DNA of 64,000 nt from Flavobacterium cupriresistens. GTDB taxonomy: Bacteria > Bacteroidota > Bacteroidia > Flavobacteriales > Flavobacteriaceae. The stretch covers positions 5,332,001 to 5,396,000 of the forward strand of contig NZ_CP087134.1 in the NCBI RefSeq assembly GCF_020911925.1, read 5' to 3'. This document shows, one piece after another, positions 18,368 to 27,432 of this stretch; position 1 is the stretch's first letter; each line of letters starts with the position of its first letter. The notes beneath the pieces are model-generated. The model was not told the DNA's origin and did no database searches. It saw only the letters and a program-made list of their open reading frames with translations. A program made the translations under genes and the position numbers.

Positions 18368-19224
18368 ATTTAGAAATCTATCTCAAAAGCCACCTGCAGG
18401 AATCAACGGCTAAAAGTTATTATTACCACATCAATAAATTTAGGCTTCAAAACCGAAATACAGAGCATTACAGTTATAAAAAAGTAATGCAGTACATAGA
18501 GGAATTACGTAAAAACTACCCTGCCAATACGCTCAGAGGTATCCTTTTTGCCTTAAAGAAATACTATGAGTACTTAATTGAAACGGGTATCAGAAAAGAC
18601 AATCCTACTCAAAGCATCAAGTTTAGGGATGCTAAAGAAACACCAATACAACATCAGGATTTATTTACTGATAAAGAACTGCAAGAGCTTTTAGAACCAA
18701 GAAAAGAACGGTATCCTTTTTTGACTTTAAGAAACAGAATAATTATAAGTTTACTTGTTTATCAAGCCCCAACATCGGGAGAACTCACAGAATTAGAAGT
18801 AAATGCCATTGATTTAGAAAAGGCAACCATAGAAATAAAACCAACTGCTTTAACCAATAACCGAATATTGCCTTTAAAAGCCGAACAAATCCTTTTGTTA
18901 TACAAATACATCAATACGGACAGAAACGCCCTTAAAACACATCGAGAAGATAAAAATATGCTGTTACTGGGAAAGCTTGGAACACCAATCCAAATAGAGG
19001 ATATTATTTATTTAATCAGTACCTATCAAAAGAGGTACACTAAAAAACTAACTTCAACCACAATCCGCCAAAGTGTAATAACGAATCTTTTAAGTAAAGG
19101 AAACGATTTACGGATGGTTCAGACCTTTGCAGGACACAAACACTTGGATACTACCGAAAAATACAAACAGACAGGAATAAAAGCCCTGCAGAGCGCCATT
19201 GATAAACATCATCCATTGCGCTAA
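18364..19224 (+). CDS. Tyrosine recombinase partner lacking Arg I (cassette B)
   Basis: 286 residues. The Arg I box is changed to Q-A-P-T-S-G-E-L (no arginine). The second box is T-T-I-R-Q-S-V-I-T (arginine kept, histidine lost), while F-A-G-H-K-H-L-D-T-T-E-K-Y keeps the last histidine and the tyrosine. Cassette A has the same pattern of loss in the same gene position, so it is a preserved property of the pair rather than random decay. A DNA-binding or regulatory half of a heterodimer is the simplest reading. Confidence 0.8.
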   Translation: MNLEIYLKSHLQESTAKSYYYHINKFRLQNRNTEHYSYKKVMQYIEELRKNYPANTLRGILFALKKYYEYLIETGIRKDNPTQSIKFRDAKETPIQHQDLFTDKELQELLEPRKERYPFLTLRNRIIISLLVYQAPTSGELTELEVNAIDLEKATIEIKPTALTNNRILPLKAEQILLLYKYINTDRNALKTHREDKNMLLLGKLGTPIQIEDIIYLISTYQKRYTKKLTSTTIRQSVITNLLSKGNDLRMVQTFAGHKHLDTTEKYKQTGIKALQSAIDKHHPLR

Positions 19225-19404
19225 ATTATTCTTACAAATTATTAATTCGTTAACTGCCGTAGGCATACCCCAAAAAAGCCCCTTGATAATAATACGGTTT
19301 TGGTACGCCATTTTAACTCCGAAAGATGTTTTTTTTTATCTCTTACCCGTTTCTTTTTTACCTTAAAAAACACCCAAAAACACGATTTTAAGCAAATGTT
19401 AAAA

Positions 19405-19426
19405 TCCCGACTAATGATAGTCGGGA
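19405..19426. other. Strong hairpin in the 19225-19486 gap
   Basis: TCCCGACTA pairs perfectly with TAGTCGGGA around a 4-base loop. There is no T-run on the plus strand, so it is not a typical terminator for the recombinases; on the minus strand it is followed by TTTTAAC. It lies about 60 bp upstream of the 67-aa gene. The second copy is at 26117-26138. Confidence 0.5.
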
Positions 19427-19486
19427 CTCAATTAGCAAATTTATTAATTTATGCGCATATTTGCACATCGTTAATTTATAAGAAAA

Positions 19487-19690
19487 ATGAAACAAAAAAC
19501 AGAATTAAAGCCAGTTGATATTTTATTGAAAATCTGCCTGAAAAGATTATTGGAACAAGGTACTTGGAGTAGTAAAATTTATGAAGATATAGAAGCGGAG
19601 ATAAAAATCCCAAATACACGCTATAGAGCCAAGCAAAGAATAAAAAAACTGATAGCACAAATCCGTAAAGAAGCGGGAATAAAGGATTAA
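19487..19690 (+). CDS. Small basic protein of cassette B, 67 aa
   Basis: Starts M-K-Q-K-T-E-L; strongly basic (many Lys and Arg in the last third, R-A-K-Q-R-I-K-K-L-I) and helical. Family unknown. Position after the recombinase pair and next to the right end of the cassette suggests a recombination directionality or DNA-bending factor, but that is only inferred from charge, size and place. It has its own upstream gap of 262 bp. Confidence 0.6.
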   Translation: MKQKTELKPVDILLKICLKRLLEQGTWSSKIYEDIEAEIKIPNTRYRAKQRIKKLIAQIRKEAGIKD

Positions 19691-19811
19691 AGAAATTTTA
19701 GTGATTATTTTTTTTCAATTGAAAGAAAAAATTACGCTATTTTTGAAAAAATAAGACGTTCTTACAAAAAGGTAGTCTCTCGCGTGAGGCAAATATTGCA
19801 CAGGAAATAAC

Positions 19812-19822
19812 AAGTATAAGTA
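19812..19822 (+). repeat. RHS-core recombination site, copy 3 (B1/B2 junction)
   Basis: AAGTATAAGTA, exactly 6712 bp after copy 2. The bases to its left are the right end of cassette B (...GCACAGGAAATAAC), and the same end precedes copy 4. In phase the left side reads T-G-N-N-K-Y-K-Y, then a stop a few codons further left. Confidence 0.65.
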
Positions 19823-19859
19823 CAATGGAAAGGAACTGCAAGATGAGCTGGGACTTAAC

Positions 19860-20585
19860 ATGTATGACTATGGGGCAAGGAATTACGACCCTACTCTTGG
19901 AAGATGGATGAACATTGACCCATTGGCGGAACAAATGAGAAGGCACTCGCCTTATAATTATGCATTTAATAATCCTGTATATTTTATTGATCCCGATGGA
20001 ATGGCTCCTGAGAGTATTGATCCAGTACCAAAAAGTCGTGGTGCTGCAATTATTGCTGCAGGTTTAGGTGGTGCAGCTGCAATATCAATAGCTGGTGCTG
20101 GACCGCAAGGAATTGTTTTAGAGCCAGCTGCAGGTGTGGTTGCTATTGGTTCTCTTATAATTGGTGGAGGAGTGATGATTTGGGATGCTATGACAGGTGG
20201 TAATGATTCTTCAAGTTCAGCGACTAATGCAACTGCTGGTACGGCTTCAGGTAGCGAGAAATCAACTAATAATAATGCTAAAGAGAAATCAACCACTTCC
20301 GAACCTAGTACAACAGAAAGAGGTACGAAAGGGAAACTTGAAAAATCCCCAACAGGGAAAGGATCGGTACCTGCTTCTGAGAGGGCTGCACAAAGAGTTC
20401 CAACAGCTAAACAAAAAGCTGAGGAAAGAGAAGCAAACGATAACAATTGTACGAATTGTGGTAATGAAACAAAAGCAGAGGATACTAGATCACATCATTA
20501 TCCTACTCGACATGCAGACGGAGGAACAGAAACTGTTCCAGTTTGCAAAGAATGTCATACATATTTACACAGTAAAAAAAAATAA
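19860..20585 (+). CDS. Orphan RHS core plus HNH-like toxin tail (tail B, copy 2)
   Basis: Protein identical to the 13148-13873 product, including the terminal C-x2-C / C-x2-C-H nuclease-like module. It too lacks a body, a signal peptide and a start before the core, and a stop lies in frame just left of the core. Two silent copies of one tip in a row give no obvious new function, so this is best seen as a duplication intermediate. Confidence 0.8.
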   Translation: MYDYGARNYDPTLGRWMNIDPLAEQMRRHSPYNYAFNNPVYFIDPDGMAPESIDPVPKSRGAAIIAAGLGGAAAISIAGAGPQGIVLEPAAGVVAIGSLIIGGGVMIWDAMTGGNDSSSSATNATAGTASGSEKSTNNNAKEKSTTSEPSTTERGTKGKLEKSPTGKGSVPASERAAQRVPTAKQKAEEREANDNNCTNCGNETKAEDTRSHHYPTRHADGGTETVPVCKECHTYLHSKKK

Positions 20586-20591
20586 ACAATA

Positions 20592-21299
20592 ATGACAAAT
20601 AGCGAATTTTTAGAGATTATAAAAACGAGTATTAATAATAATGACTACCATCTTACACTAGTAAATGGTGGTCAAAATCCTGAATATTCTTATTCTATTG
20701 GATTAACTGAAAAATTTGGTTTTGAATTAGTAATTGCAGGGGGATTCATTTCTATTAAGGAAAACGAATCAATATTTAGATATGTGTATCAACAATTGCA
20801 ATCTGAATCAACTGCAGATTCAAAGTTTATATTCTCTGAAAATACATTTTATTTAAATAAAGTAGATTCATCATGGTGTGAAAAGTTAATGCTTGGTGTT
20901 TATGATTATTATAATGTTGATAAGATTACTGCTTATCAAATTATTCCAGAGAATAGAACATTAGATACACCTTTAATGTCACAGCCAATTATTGCAAATG
21001 ATCCTATTTGGAAATGGCTTGACATGGATTGGAATATGAATGTTCCTAAAAATTCTTATGTTATAACCGATATTGATTCTCTAAAAGGTAAAACAATAGT
21101 CGAACTGATGAGATGGGAAGATCATGTATGGGAAATGTTTTCAGGACCAGGACCAGATTTTAAAGAAGAAGATATAAGGATAGTTCCATTAGGTACAATA
21201 TTAGGAATTGATGATACACTGCAGCCAACTGTAAATTTGGCTGTTGGGAAAGGTTTGTGGCGGGAAAATAAAGATTCAGAATGGAATGATTGGGAATAG
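20592..21299 (+). CDS. DUF4262 putative immunity protein, copy 2
   Basis: Identical to the 13880-14587 protein. Both copies sit behind silent toxin tails. If they are expressed, their dose would protect against the HNH toxin of sister cells even though this strain has tip A on its RHS body. Confidence 0.75.
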   Translation: MTNSEFLEIIKTSINNNDYHLTLVNGGQNPEYSYSIGLTEKFGFELVIAGGFISIKENESIFRYVYQQLQSESTADSKFIFSENTFYLNKVDSSWCEKLMLGVYDYYNVDKITAYQIIPENRTLDTPLMSQPIIANDPIWKWLDMDWNMNVPKNSYVITDIDSLKGKTIVELMRWEDHVWEMFSGPGPDFKEEDIRIVPLGTILGIDDTLQPTVNLAVGKGLWRENKDSEWNDWE

Positions 21300-21350
21300 T
21301 AACATTTAATGTAGAATAAAAGCCCGAATCGACAAAGTATATAAAAGTAA

Positions 21351-21377
21351 AACCTCGCGAATTGCGAGGTTTTTTTA
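21351..21377. terminator. Terminator between immunity B copy 2 and XRE copy 2
   Basis: Same AACCTCGC/GCGAGGTT hairpin with a T-run as at 14639-14665. Confidence 0.8.
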
Positions 21378-21381
21378 TGTT

Positions 21382-21750
21382 TTATAGAGAAGCTACATTT
21401 TTAGCGAAGAAATCTTTAAATTTCTTTTGGGTTAAAAAAGTATCGACCATTTTAAAGATTATATTTTTTTCCTCGGGTTCAAGTTCTTGAATTAATTTGA
21501 TTTGTTCTACTAGTGTTTTATCTTCAATTGTAATTTCCTGCGGAATCTCACCTTCTAAATTTACCAGTTGGTCAATAGTCATATTAAAATATTTGGCGAT
21601 TTTGCCCACAGCTTCAAGAGATAATTCTCTGTCTCCTGTTTCTACCCTTGAATAATTAGAGCGATGCATAGCAATAAGATCAGCTATAGATTGCTGTGTT
21701 AATCCTTTTTCTTCTCTTATTCTTTTTATGTTTTTACCAATGTGTTGCAT
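21382..21750 (-). CDS. XRE/Cro-type repressor of cassette B, copy 2
   Basis: Identical to the product of 14670-15038 and again divergent from a primase-helicase gene. Two repressor copies acting on two identical operators should tighten silencing of both elements. Confidence 0.85.
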   Translation of the reverse strand: MQHIGKNIKRIREEKGLTQQSIADLIAMHRSNYSRVETGDRELSLEAVGKIAKYFNMTIDQLVNLEGEIPQEITIEDKTLVEQIKLIQELEPEEKNIIFKMVDTFLTQKKFKDFFAKNVASL

Positions 21751-21796
21751 ACTGTTGTTATTTAGGTCAAAGTTATCTAAAAAGCACAAATAATGC

Positions 21797-21843
21797 AATA
21801 TGTATCTTTTTGATAAATCTTAAGTTGTTTTATTGATACATAT
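21797..21843. promoter_or_regulatory. Likely XRE operator, copy 2
   Basis: Same ATATGTATC ... GATACATAT inverted pair as at 15085-15131, between the second XRE gene and the second primase-helicase gene. Confidence 0.55.
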
Positions 21844-21888
21844 ATTTTACATTTGCTACGTATCAAATTAACACAAATGTTATTCAGT

Positions 21889-24120
21889 ATGGAAATCCAA
21901 GACATCAAACAAAGTTTAACTCTTGCCACAATCCTCAATCATTACAGTATAAAACCTGATAAAAACAATATGCTTTGTTGTCCGTTCCATGAAGATAACA
22001 CAGCGAGTCTGCAAGTTAATCCAATACAAAACCGTTACAAATGCCATGCTTGCGATAAAAAAGGGGATGTTATCCAGTTTGTTCAGGATTACGAAAAACT
22101 CACCAAACGGGAAGCGATTTTAAAATGTGTAGCCCTGATAGGAATTAATCCAATGCCTAAATCTCAAAGTCAAAAAACGGAAATAATCACAGAAAATAAA
22201 AGTATTTTTTTAGAGAAAATGTTCCAAAGTTTTAGAAAAGGTATTTTTAACAGCAATCCTGCAAAGGACTACTGCAGAGAAAGAAATCTAAATATCGAAA
22301 CGCTACAAGTTGGTTTTAATGGCGGGCAATTCCACCACGGCACAAGAAGAGACGAAACCCTGATTAATAATTGTTTGGCTGTTGGACTTCTTTTAGATCG
22401 AAATATCATCAGTAAAACAGGCGAAAAAGCCTATAATGTTTTTGGAAGCAAATGCATTGTTTTTCCATTAAAGAACAAAGAAAATCAAATCGTTAGCCTG
22501 TATTTTAGATCAATATTAAACCAAAAAGAAGCCAAACACTTCTATTTAAAAAACAGAACAGGACTTTATCCCAATTACCCCGATAAAAACACTAAAAAAC
22601 TGATTTTAACCGAAAGTATTATTGACTGTGCCAGTTTACTGCAGATCGGTGAAATTGCTCAAAATTACAGCCTGTTGGCTTGTTATGGCACAAACGGACT
22701 CGGCCAAGAAATAGAAAAAGCCATTGCAGAGCTTACGGAACTTGAAGAAATTATTTTTTGTTTTGACAATGATAATGCAGGAGAAGAAGCCGTAAAAAAA
22801 TATGCTTCACAACTTAAACAATACAAAATATCCACCATAGAACTGCCCAATAAAGACATCAACGAAACCCTGCAATTGCATGAAGATGAAATCATCATTG
22901 AGCTGTTAAACCAAAGAAAGGAACTTATTTTTTTTTCAATTGAAGAAAAAACTACTACCAAACCCAAAACAAATATTGATTTTTTAAAGCAGAATAATTT
23001 ACTGCAGGAATTAAATGTACTGATCGAGAAAAGCGGAATAATCGGAGAAGAAAACAGTCGTTTACTTCTTTTTATCATTGCAAGTTCATACAAAACCAAA
23101 AGCCCCCTTCATGCCATAGTACAGGGAAGCTCAGGAAGCGGAAAAACGCATTTAATCAGTAAGATAGCCGATTTAATCCCTCCTGAAGATGTTTTACGGT
23201 TTACAAGAATTACAGAGAGTTCTCTGTACAACTGGGGCGAATATGATTTAGTGGGAAAGCTGTTGATTATAGAAGATCTGGACGGACTCAAAGAAGAAGC
23301 CATGTTTGCCATGCGGGAGCTAATCAGCAATCAAAGGCTCTCAAGCTCTGTGAGTATCAAGGATAAAAAAGGAAATATCAAATCCGCTAAAAAGGAAGTA
23401 AGAGGCGTTTTTAGCAGTTTGTCAGCCACCACTAAAGGCGAACTGTACGAAGATAATATGAGCCGGAGTTTTTTGCTTGCCGTGGATGAAAGCGGGGAAC
23501 AAAGCCAAAGAATCATCCATTATCAAAACCGCAAATATGCCGGAGAGATAGAACCAAAAGACCAGGAGAAAACCAAAATACAATTACAGCAAATTATCCG
23601 GACTTTAACAAATTATGAAGTGATCAATCCGTTTGCTACCCGCTTAGAGCTTCCTGAGGAAGTACATAAGATAAGACGATTGAATGAAATGTTCCAAAGC
23701 ATCGTAAGGCAGATAACGCTTTTAAACCAACATCATAGAGAACTTAAAAACGATAAATTAATCACTCAGATCGAAGACTTGGAGCAGGCTACCGAAGTGC
23801 TTTTTGAAAGTATCATCTTAAAAGTGGATGAACTTGATGGGAGTTTAAGGCAGTTTTTTGAGCGGGTAAAGAAATACCTTAAAACCCAAGACAAGGATTT
23901 TACCCAAAGAGAAATAAGGCAGGCTTTTAATATGAGCAAAAGCCAAATACACCGCTATTTGCAAGCTTTACTGGAACTGGAATACATCAAACAAATTGGC
24001 GGGTATGCCAATAAAGGATTAAAATATAAAATCGATTACTGGGATGATTATGCCAAACTCAGAATTAAGATAAAAGACAAACTCCTATTACAAATTAAAG
24101 CCTTAAAGGAAACTGTCTGA
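21889..24120 (+). CDS. Primase-helicase of cassette B, copy 2
   Basis: Identical to the 15177-17408 product, with CHC2 finger, TOPRIM-like motif F-D-N-D-N-A-G and Walker A G-S-S-G-S-G-K-T intact. Neither copy shows decay, so either could support replication of a circular form. Confidence 0.85.
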   Translation: MEIQDIKQSLTLATILNHYSIKPDKNNMLCCPFHEDNTASLQVNPIQNRYKCHACDKKGDVIQFVQDYEKLTKREAILKCVALIGINPMPKSQSQKTEIITENKSIFLEKMFQSFRKGIFNSNPAKDYCRERNLNIETLQVGFNGGQFHHGTRRDETLINNCLAVGLLLDRNIISKTGEKAYNVFGSKCIVFPLKNKENQIVSLYFRSILNQKEAKHFYLKNRTGLYPNYPDKNTKKLILTESIIDCASLLQIGEIAQNYSLLACYGTNGLGQEIEKAIAELTELEEIIFCFDNDNAGEEAVKKYASQLKQYKISTIELPNKDINETLQLHEDEIIIELLNQRKELIFFSIEEKTTTKPKTNIDFLKQNNLLQELNVLIEKSGIIGEENSRLLLFIIASSYKTKSPLHAIVQGSSGSGKTHLISKIADLIPPEDVLRFTRITESSLYNWGEYDLVGKLLIIEDLDGLKEEAMFAMRELISNQRLSSSVSIKDKKGNIKSAKKEVRGVFSSLSATTKGELYEDNMSRSFLLAVDESGEQSQRIIHYQNRKYAGEIEPKDQEKTKIQLQQIIRTLTNYEVINPFATRLELPEEVHKIRRLNEMFQSIVRQITLLNQHHRELKNDKLITQIEDLEQATEVLFESIILKVDELDGSLRQFFERVKKYLKTQDKDFTQREIRQAFNMSKSQIHRYLQALLELEYIKQIGGYANKGLKYKIDYWDDYAKLRIKIKDKLLLQIKALKETV

Positions 24121-24127
24121 ACCACTA

Positions 24128-24220
24128 AGAACCACTACTGGGACGCTAGAATAAAAGCTAAATAATTTATAATTAACAATTTACAATTAATAATTGCATT
24201 AGTGTCCCAAGTTCCTAAAA
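24128..24220 (+). repeat. Palindromic site between helicase and recombinase genes (cassette B2)
   Basis: Same AGAAC/GTTCCT and TGGGAC/GTCCCA arms as at 17416-17508; GTTCCTAAAA is at 24211. Confidence 0.5.
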
Positions 24221-24248
24221 AGTACAACCATAAAAACAGCATAGGTAT

Positions 24249-25079
24249 ATGAAAGATAAGATTTATGCCTTTAGACAAGAACTGCAGACCTTAGGGTACT
24301 GCCAAACCATAATCAGCAATTACCCCAAATATGCCAGTCATTTTTTAGTTTTTTTCCAAGAAACGGACGCTGAAATAGACGACAGCCACATCAAATCATA
24401 TCAAAAGTATTTACAGCAAAAAACAAGTAAAACCAGTGGTGAAAAGCTGAGTGAGAGCCATATTTACAGCCAATTATTGGGGATTAAAATGTATTTTGAA
24501 TATTTGGAAAGAATCCATAAAATCAAGCGAAATCCTTTTACCTTAAAGCTTAAAAATCCTAGAAACGAAGTAAGAGAGGTACTCACCCAAGAACAAATAA
24601 AAATACTTTATGAGCATTGCAAAACTGGGGAAGAAAAAATGATCCTGCACCTTTGTTACGGTTGCGGACTCAGGAGAAGCGAAGCGGTAAACCTCAATAA
24701 AAAAGATATCCATATCGAAAAGAAACTGCTTTTTGTTCGTCAGGGAAAAGGTAAAAAGCGTCGGGTAATCCCCCTAAATAAAACCCTTACAGCCGATTTT
24801 AAACTCTTTTTAGGGTATCAAATAAATACGCAGGAAATAGCCTTTTTGACCAATAAACAGTATAAAAGAATGTCAGGAAATACAATGCACCTGATCTTTA
24901 AAGCGCTGCTTAAAAAGGCAAAAATAAAAGACATAAGCCTGCATCATCTGCGCCATAGTATAGCCACACACTTACTGGAAAATGATATGAGTATTGAAAT
25001 GGTACGGGACTTTTTAGGACACTCGAGGCTCTCTACAACTCAAATTTATACTAAAATAAACAACTTAAAAATGAAATGA
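24249..25079 (+). CDS. Tyrosine recombinase, first of pair (cassette B copy 2)
   Basis: Identical to the 17537-18367 product with all catalytic residues present (Arg I, H-x-L-R, G-H, Tyr). It overlaps the partner gene by four bases (ATGA). Confidence 0.9.
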   Translation: MKDKIYAFRQELQTLGYCQTIISNYPKYASHFLVFFQETDAEIDDSHIKSYQKYLQQKTSKTSGEKLSESHIYSQLLGIKMYFEYLERIHKIKRNPFTLKLKNPRNEVREVLTQEQIKILYEHCKTGEEKMILHLCYGCGLRRSEAVNLNKKDIHIEKKLLFVRQGKGKKRRVIPLNKTLTADFKLFLGYQINTQEIAFLTNKQYKRMSGNTMHLIFKALLKKAKIKDISLHHLRHSIATHLLENDMSIEMVRDFLGHSRLSTTQIYTKINNLKMK

Positions 25080-25936
25080 ATTTAGAAATCTATCTCAAAA
25101 GCCACCTGCAGGAATCAACGGCTAAAAGTTATTATTACCACATCAATAAATTTAGGCTTCAAAACCGAAATACAGAGCATTACAGTTATAAAAAAGTAAT
25201 GCAGTACATAGAGGAATTACGTAAAAACTACCCTGCCAATACGCTCAGAGGTATCCTTTTTGCCTTAAAGAAATACTATGAGTACTTAATTGAAACGGGT
25301 ATCAGAAAAGACAATCCTACTCAAAGCATCAAGTTTAGGGATGCTAAAGAAACACCAATACAACATCAGGATTTATTTACTGATAAAGAACTGCAAGAGC
25401 TTTTAGAACCAAGAAAAGAACGGTATCCTTTTTTGACTTTAAGAAACAGAATAATTATAAGTTTACTTGTTTATCAAGCCCCAACATCGGGAGAACTCAC
25501 AGAATTAGAAGTAAATGCCATTGATTTAGAAAAGGCAACCATAGAAATAAAACCAACTGCTTTAACCAATAACCGAATATTGCCTTTAAAAGCCGAACAA
25601 ATCCTTTTGTTATACAAATACATCAATACGGACAGAAACGCCCTTAAAACACATCGAGAAGATAAAAATATGCTGTTACTGGGAAAGCTTGGAACACCAA
25701 TCCAAATAGAGGATATTATTTATTTAATCAGTACCTATCAAAAGAGGTACACTAAAAAACTAACTTCAACCACAATCCGCCAAAGTGTAATAACGAATCT
25801 TTTAAGTAAAGGAAACGATTTACGGATGGTTCAGACCTTTGCAGGACACAAACACTTGGATACTACCGAAAAATACAAACAGACAGGAATAAAAGCCCTG
25901 CAGAGCGCCATTGATAAACATCATCCATTGCGCTAA
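25076..25936 (+). CDS. Tyrosine recombinase partner lacking Arg I (cassette B copy 2)
   Basis: Identical to the 18364-19224 product; carries the same Q-A-P-T-S-G-E change at the Arg I box. Confidence 0.8.
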   Translation: MNLEIYLKSHLQESTAKSYYYHINKFRLQNRNTEHYSYKKVMQYIEELRKNYPANTLRGILFALKKYYEYLIETGIRKDNPTQSIKFRDAKETPIQHQDLFTDKELQELLEPRKERYPFLTLRNRIIISLLVYQAPTSGELTELEVNAIDLEKATIEIKPTALTNNRILPLKAEQILLLYKYINTDRNALKTHREDKNMLLLGKLGTPIQIEDIIYLISTYQKRYTKKLTSTTIRQSVITNLLSKGNDLRMVQTFAGHKHLDTTEKYKQTGIKALQSAIDKHHPLR

Positions 25937-26198
25937 ATTATTCTTACAAATTATTAATTCGTTAACTGCCGTAGGCATACCCCAAAAAAGCCCCTTGATA
26001 ATAATACGGTTTTGGTACGCCATTTTAACTCCGAAAGATGTTTTTTTTTATCTCTTACCCGTTTCTTTTTTACCTTAAAAAACACCCAAAAACACGATTT
26101 TAAGCAAATGTTAAAATCCCGACTAATGATAGTCGGGACTCAATTAGCAAATTTATTAATTTATGCGCATATTTGCACATCGTTAATTTATAAGAAAA

Positions 26199-26402
26199 AT
26201 GAAACAAAAAACAGAATTAAAGCCAGTTGATATTTTATTGAAAATCTGCCTGAAAAGATTATTGGAACAAGGTACTTGGAGTAGTAAAATTTATGAAGAT
26301 ATAGAAGCGGAGATAAAAATCCCAAATACACGCTATAGAGCCAAGCAAAGAATAAAAAAACTGATAGCACAAATCCGTAAAGAAGCGGGAATAAAGGATT
26401 AA
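26199..26402 (+). CDS. Small basic protein of cassette B, copy 2
   Basis: Identical to the 67-aa product of 19487-19690. It ends 121 bp before the last AAGTATAAGT core. Confidence 0.6.
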   Translation: MKQKTELKPVDILLKICLKRLLEQGTWSSKIYEDIEAEIKIPNTRYRAKQRIKKLIAQIRKEAGIKD

Positions 26403-26523
26403 AGAAATTTTAGTGATTATTTTTTTTCAATTGAAAGAAAAAATTACGCTATTTTTGAAAAAATAAGACGTTCTTACAAAAAGGTAGTCTCTCGCGTGAG
26501 GCAAATATTGCACAGGAAATAAC

Positions 26524-26534
26524 AAGTATAAGTT
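26524..26534 (+). repeat. RHS-core recombination site, copy 4 (cassette B2/tail C junction)
   Basis: AAGTATAAGT followed by T rather than A; the right flank belongs to tail C (K-Y-K-F-S-G-K-E). Only the first ten bases are common to all four sites, which limits the crossover region to those ten bases. This is the oldest edge of the array on the insertion model. Confidence 0.6.
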
Positions 26535-26580
26535 TAGTGGAAAAGAACTACAAGACGAGTTACAGCTTAATGTTTATGAT

Positions 26581-27432
26581 ATGGAAGCCCGAAATTATAT
26601 GCCCGATATTGGTCGTTGGGGCAATATAGATGAGCTTTCAGAAAATTTTTACGAGCACTCTCCTTATAATTTTTCATTTAATAATCCGGTCTTATTTTCT
26701 GATCCGAGTGGGCTATCACCCGATGCATCAACCTTTATATCATCAACTTTCGTTAACGGAGGTGGAAAAGTTGTCGAACATAGAGATGATGGAGACGATA
26801 GTGTTTATTTGGTTGGAGATGATTGGGTAAAAGGAGGCTCTAAAAAAGGTTTACCAAACGTTGGTAAGGAAAAACCGGGAATGGTTTATGTTCCTGGTTT
26901 AGTATATCAATTTGATGAAAATGGAGAGCTAAATGTTCCAGATTTTGATAGCTTTAATAAAGCTAATGGTGCAACGACAGCTATAGGTGGTCCATATGAT
27001 GTAACTGGTTTTTGGGAAGCTTTTTTCACTCAATTGTTTACTGAAATGGGGGATGATTCTCCTCAAGCAAGTATAGCTTTAGCGGTTATTACAAAAGGAA
27101 AAGTTAAACCTAAAAACGCAATAATACTTCTTGAAAATTTGCCTAAGCAAATGCATCATTTCGCAACAAACAAAAATAAAAACTGGACTCCATTGATGAA
27201 TAAAATTGCGCAAAAATATGGTTTATCTTTAAATGGGTCCTGGAATAAAGCTTTGATGCCTCATTTAGGGAGACATCCAAATGACTATCACAAATTTGTT
27301 TATAAAGCAATGCAAGAAGCATCAGCTAAGGCCGGCAATAATAAAGAACAATTTATAAAATTATTTAATGAATCTGTAACACAACCTGTTCTTCAAAATC
27401 CAGGTTTATTACGCAAATCCGGTTGGCAGTAA
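26581..27432 (+). CDS. Orphan RHS core plus AHH-nuclease toxin tail (tail C)
   Basis: 283 residues from the first in-frame ATG; RHS homology starts at the core 57 bp upstream. Residues 1-45 are RHS core (A-R-N-Y-M-P-D-I-G-R-W, F-N-N-P-V-L-F-S-D-P-S-G). The C-terminal 100 residues fit the AHH nuclease family: Q-M-H-H-F near 190, then N-K-A-L-M-P-H and G-R-H-P-N-D-Y-H near 225-235, supplying the histidines and the asparagine of the metal site. No signal peptide or body, so it is a displaced tip. The immunity gene overlaps its stop (TAATG). Confidence 0.8.
   Translation: MEARNYMPDIGRWGNIDELSENFYEHSPYNFSFNNPVLFSDPSGLSPDASTFISSTFVNGGGKVVEHRDDGDDSVYLVGDDWVKGGSKKGLPNVGKEKPGMVYVPGLVYQFDENGELNVPDFDSFNKANGATTAIGGPYDVTGFWEAFFTQLFTEMGDDSPQASIALAVITKGKVKPKNAIILLENLPKQMHHFATNKNKNWTPLMNKIAQKYGLSLNGSWNKALMPHLGRHPNDYHKFVYKAMQEASAKAGNNKEQFIKLFNESVTQPVLQNPGLLRKSGWQ

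Larger units (their letters stand above)
13100..19811 (+). mobile_element. RHS toxin cassette B, copy 1 (6712 bp)
   Basis: One unit of a head-to-tail duplication; the second unit is 19812-26523. The left edge is exact: base 13099 (T) differs from base 19811 (C), while everything from 13100 onward matches. Contents: RHS core plus HNH toxin tail, DUF4262 immunity protein, XRE repressor (minus strand), primase-helicase, two tyrosine recombinases and a 67-aa protein. All encoded proteins are identical between the two units, which implies a very recent event. Confidence 0.75.
19812..26523 (+). mobile_element. RHS toxin cassette B, copy 2 (6712 bp)
   Basis: Second unit of the tandem duplication. 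Every gene matches copy 1 at an offset of 6712. The unit ends at another AAGTATAAGT core, after which the sequence switches to tail C (…AAGTTTAGTGG instead of …AAGTACAATGG). Such a repeat with site-bounded edges can arise by insertion of a second circular copy or by unequal exchange at the core. Confidence 0.75.

Noticed and set aside
19487..19690. Idea that the 67-aa protein is an antitoxin
   Set aside because: No toxin partner is adjacent and the strongly basic character suits DNA binding near the cassette end better.
13100..26523. Explaining the duplication as IS-mediated
   Set aside because: No insertion sequence, terminal inverted repeats or target duplications border the units; the edges match the RHS core instead.
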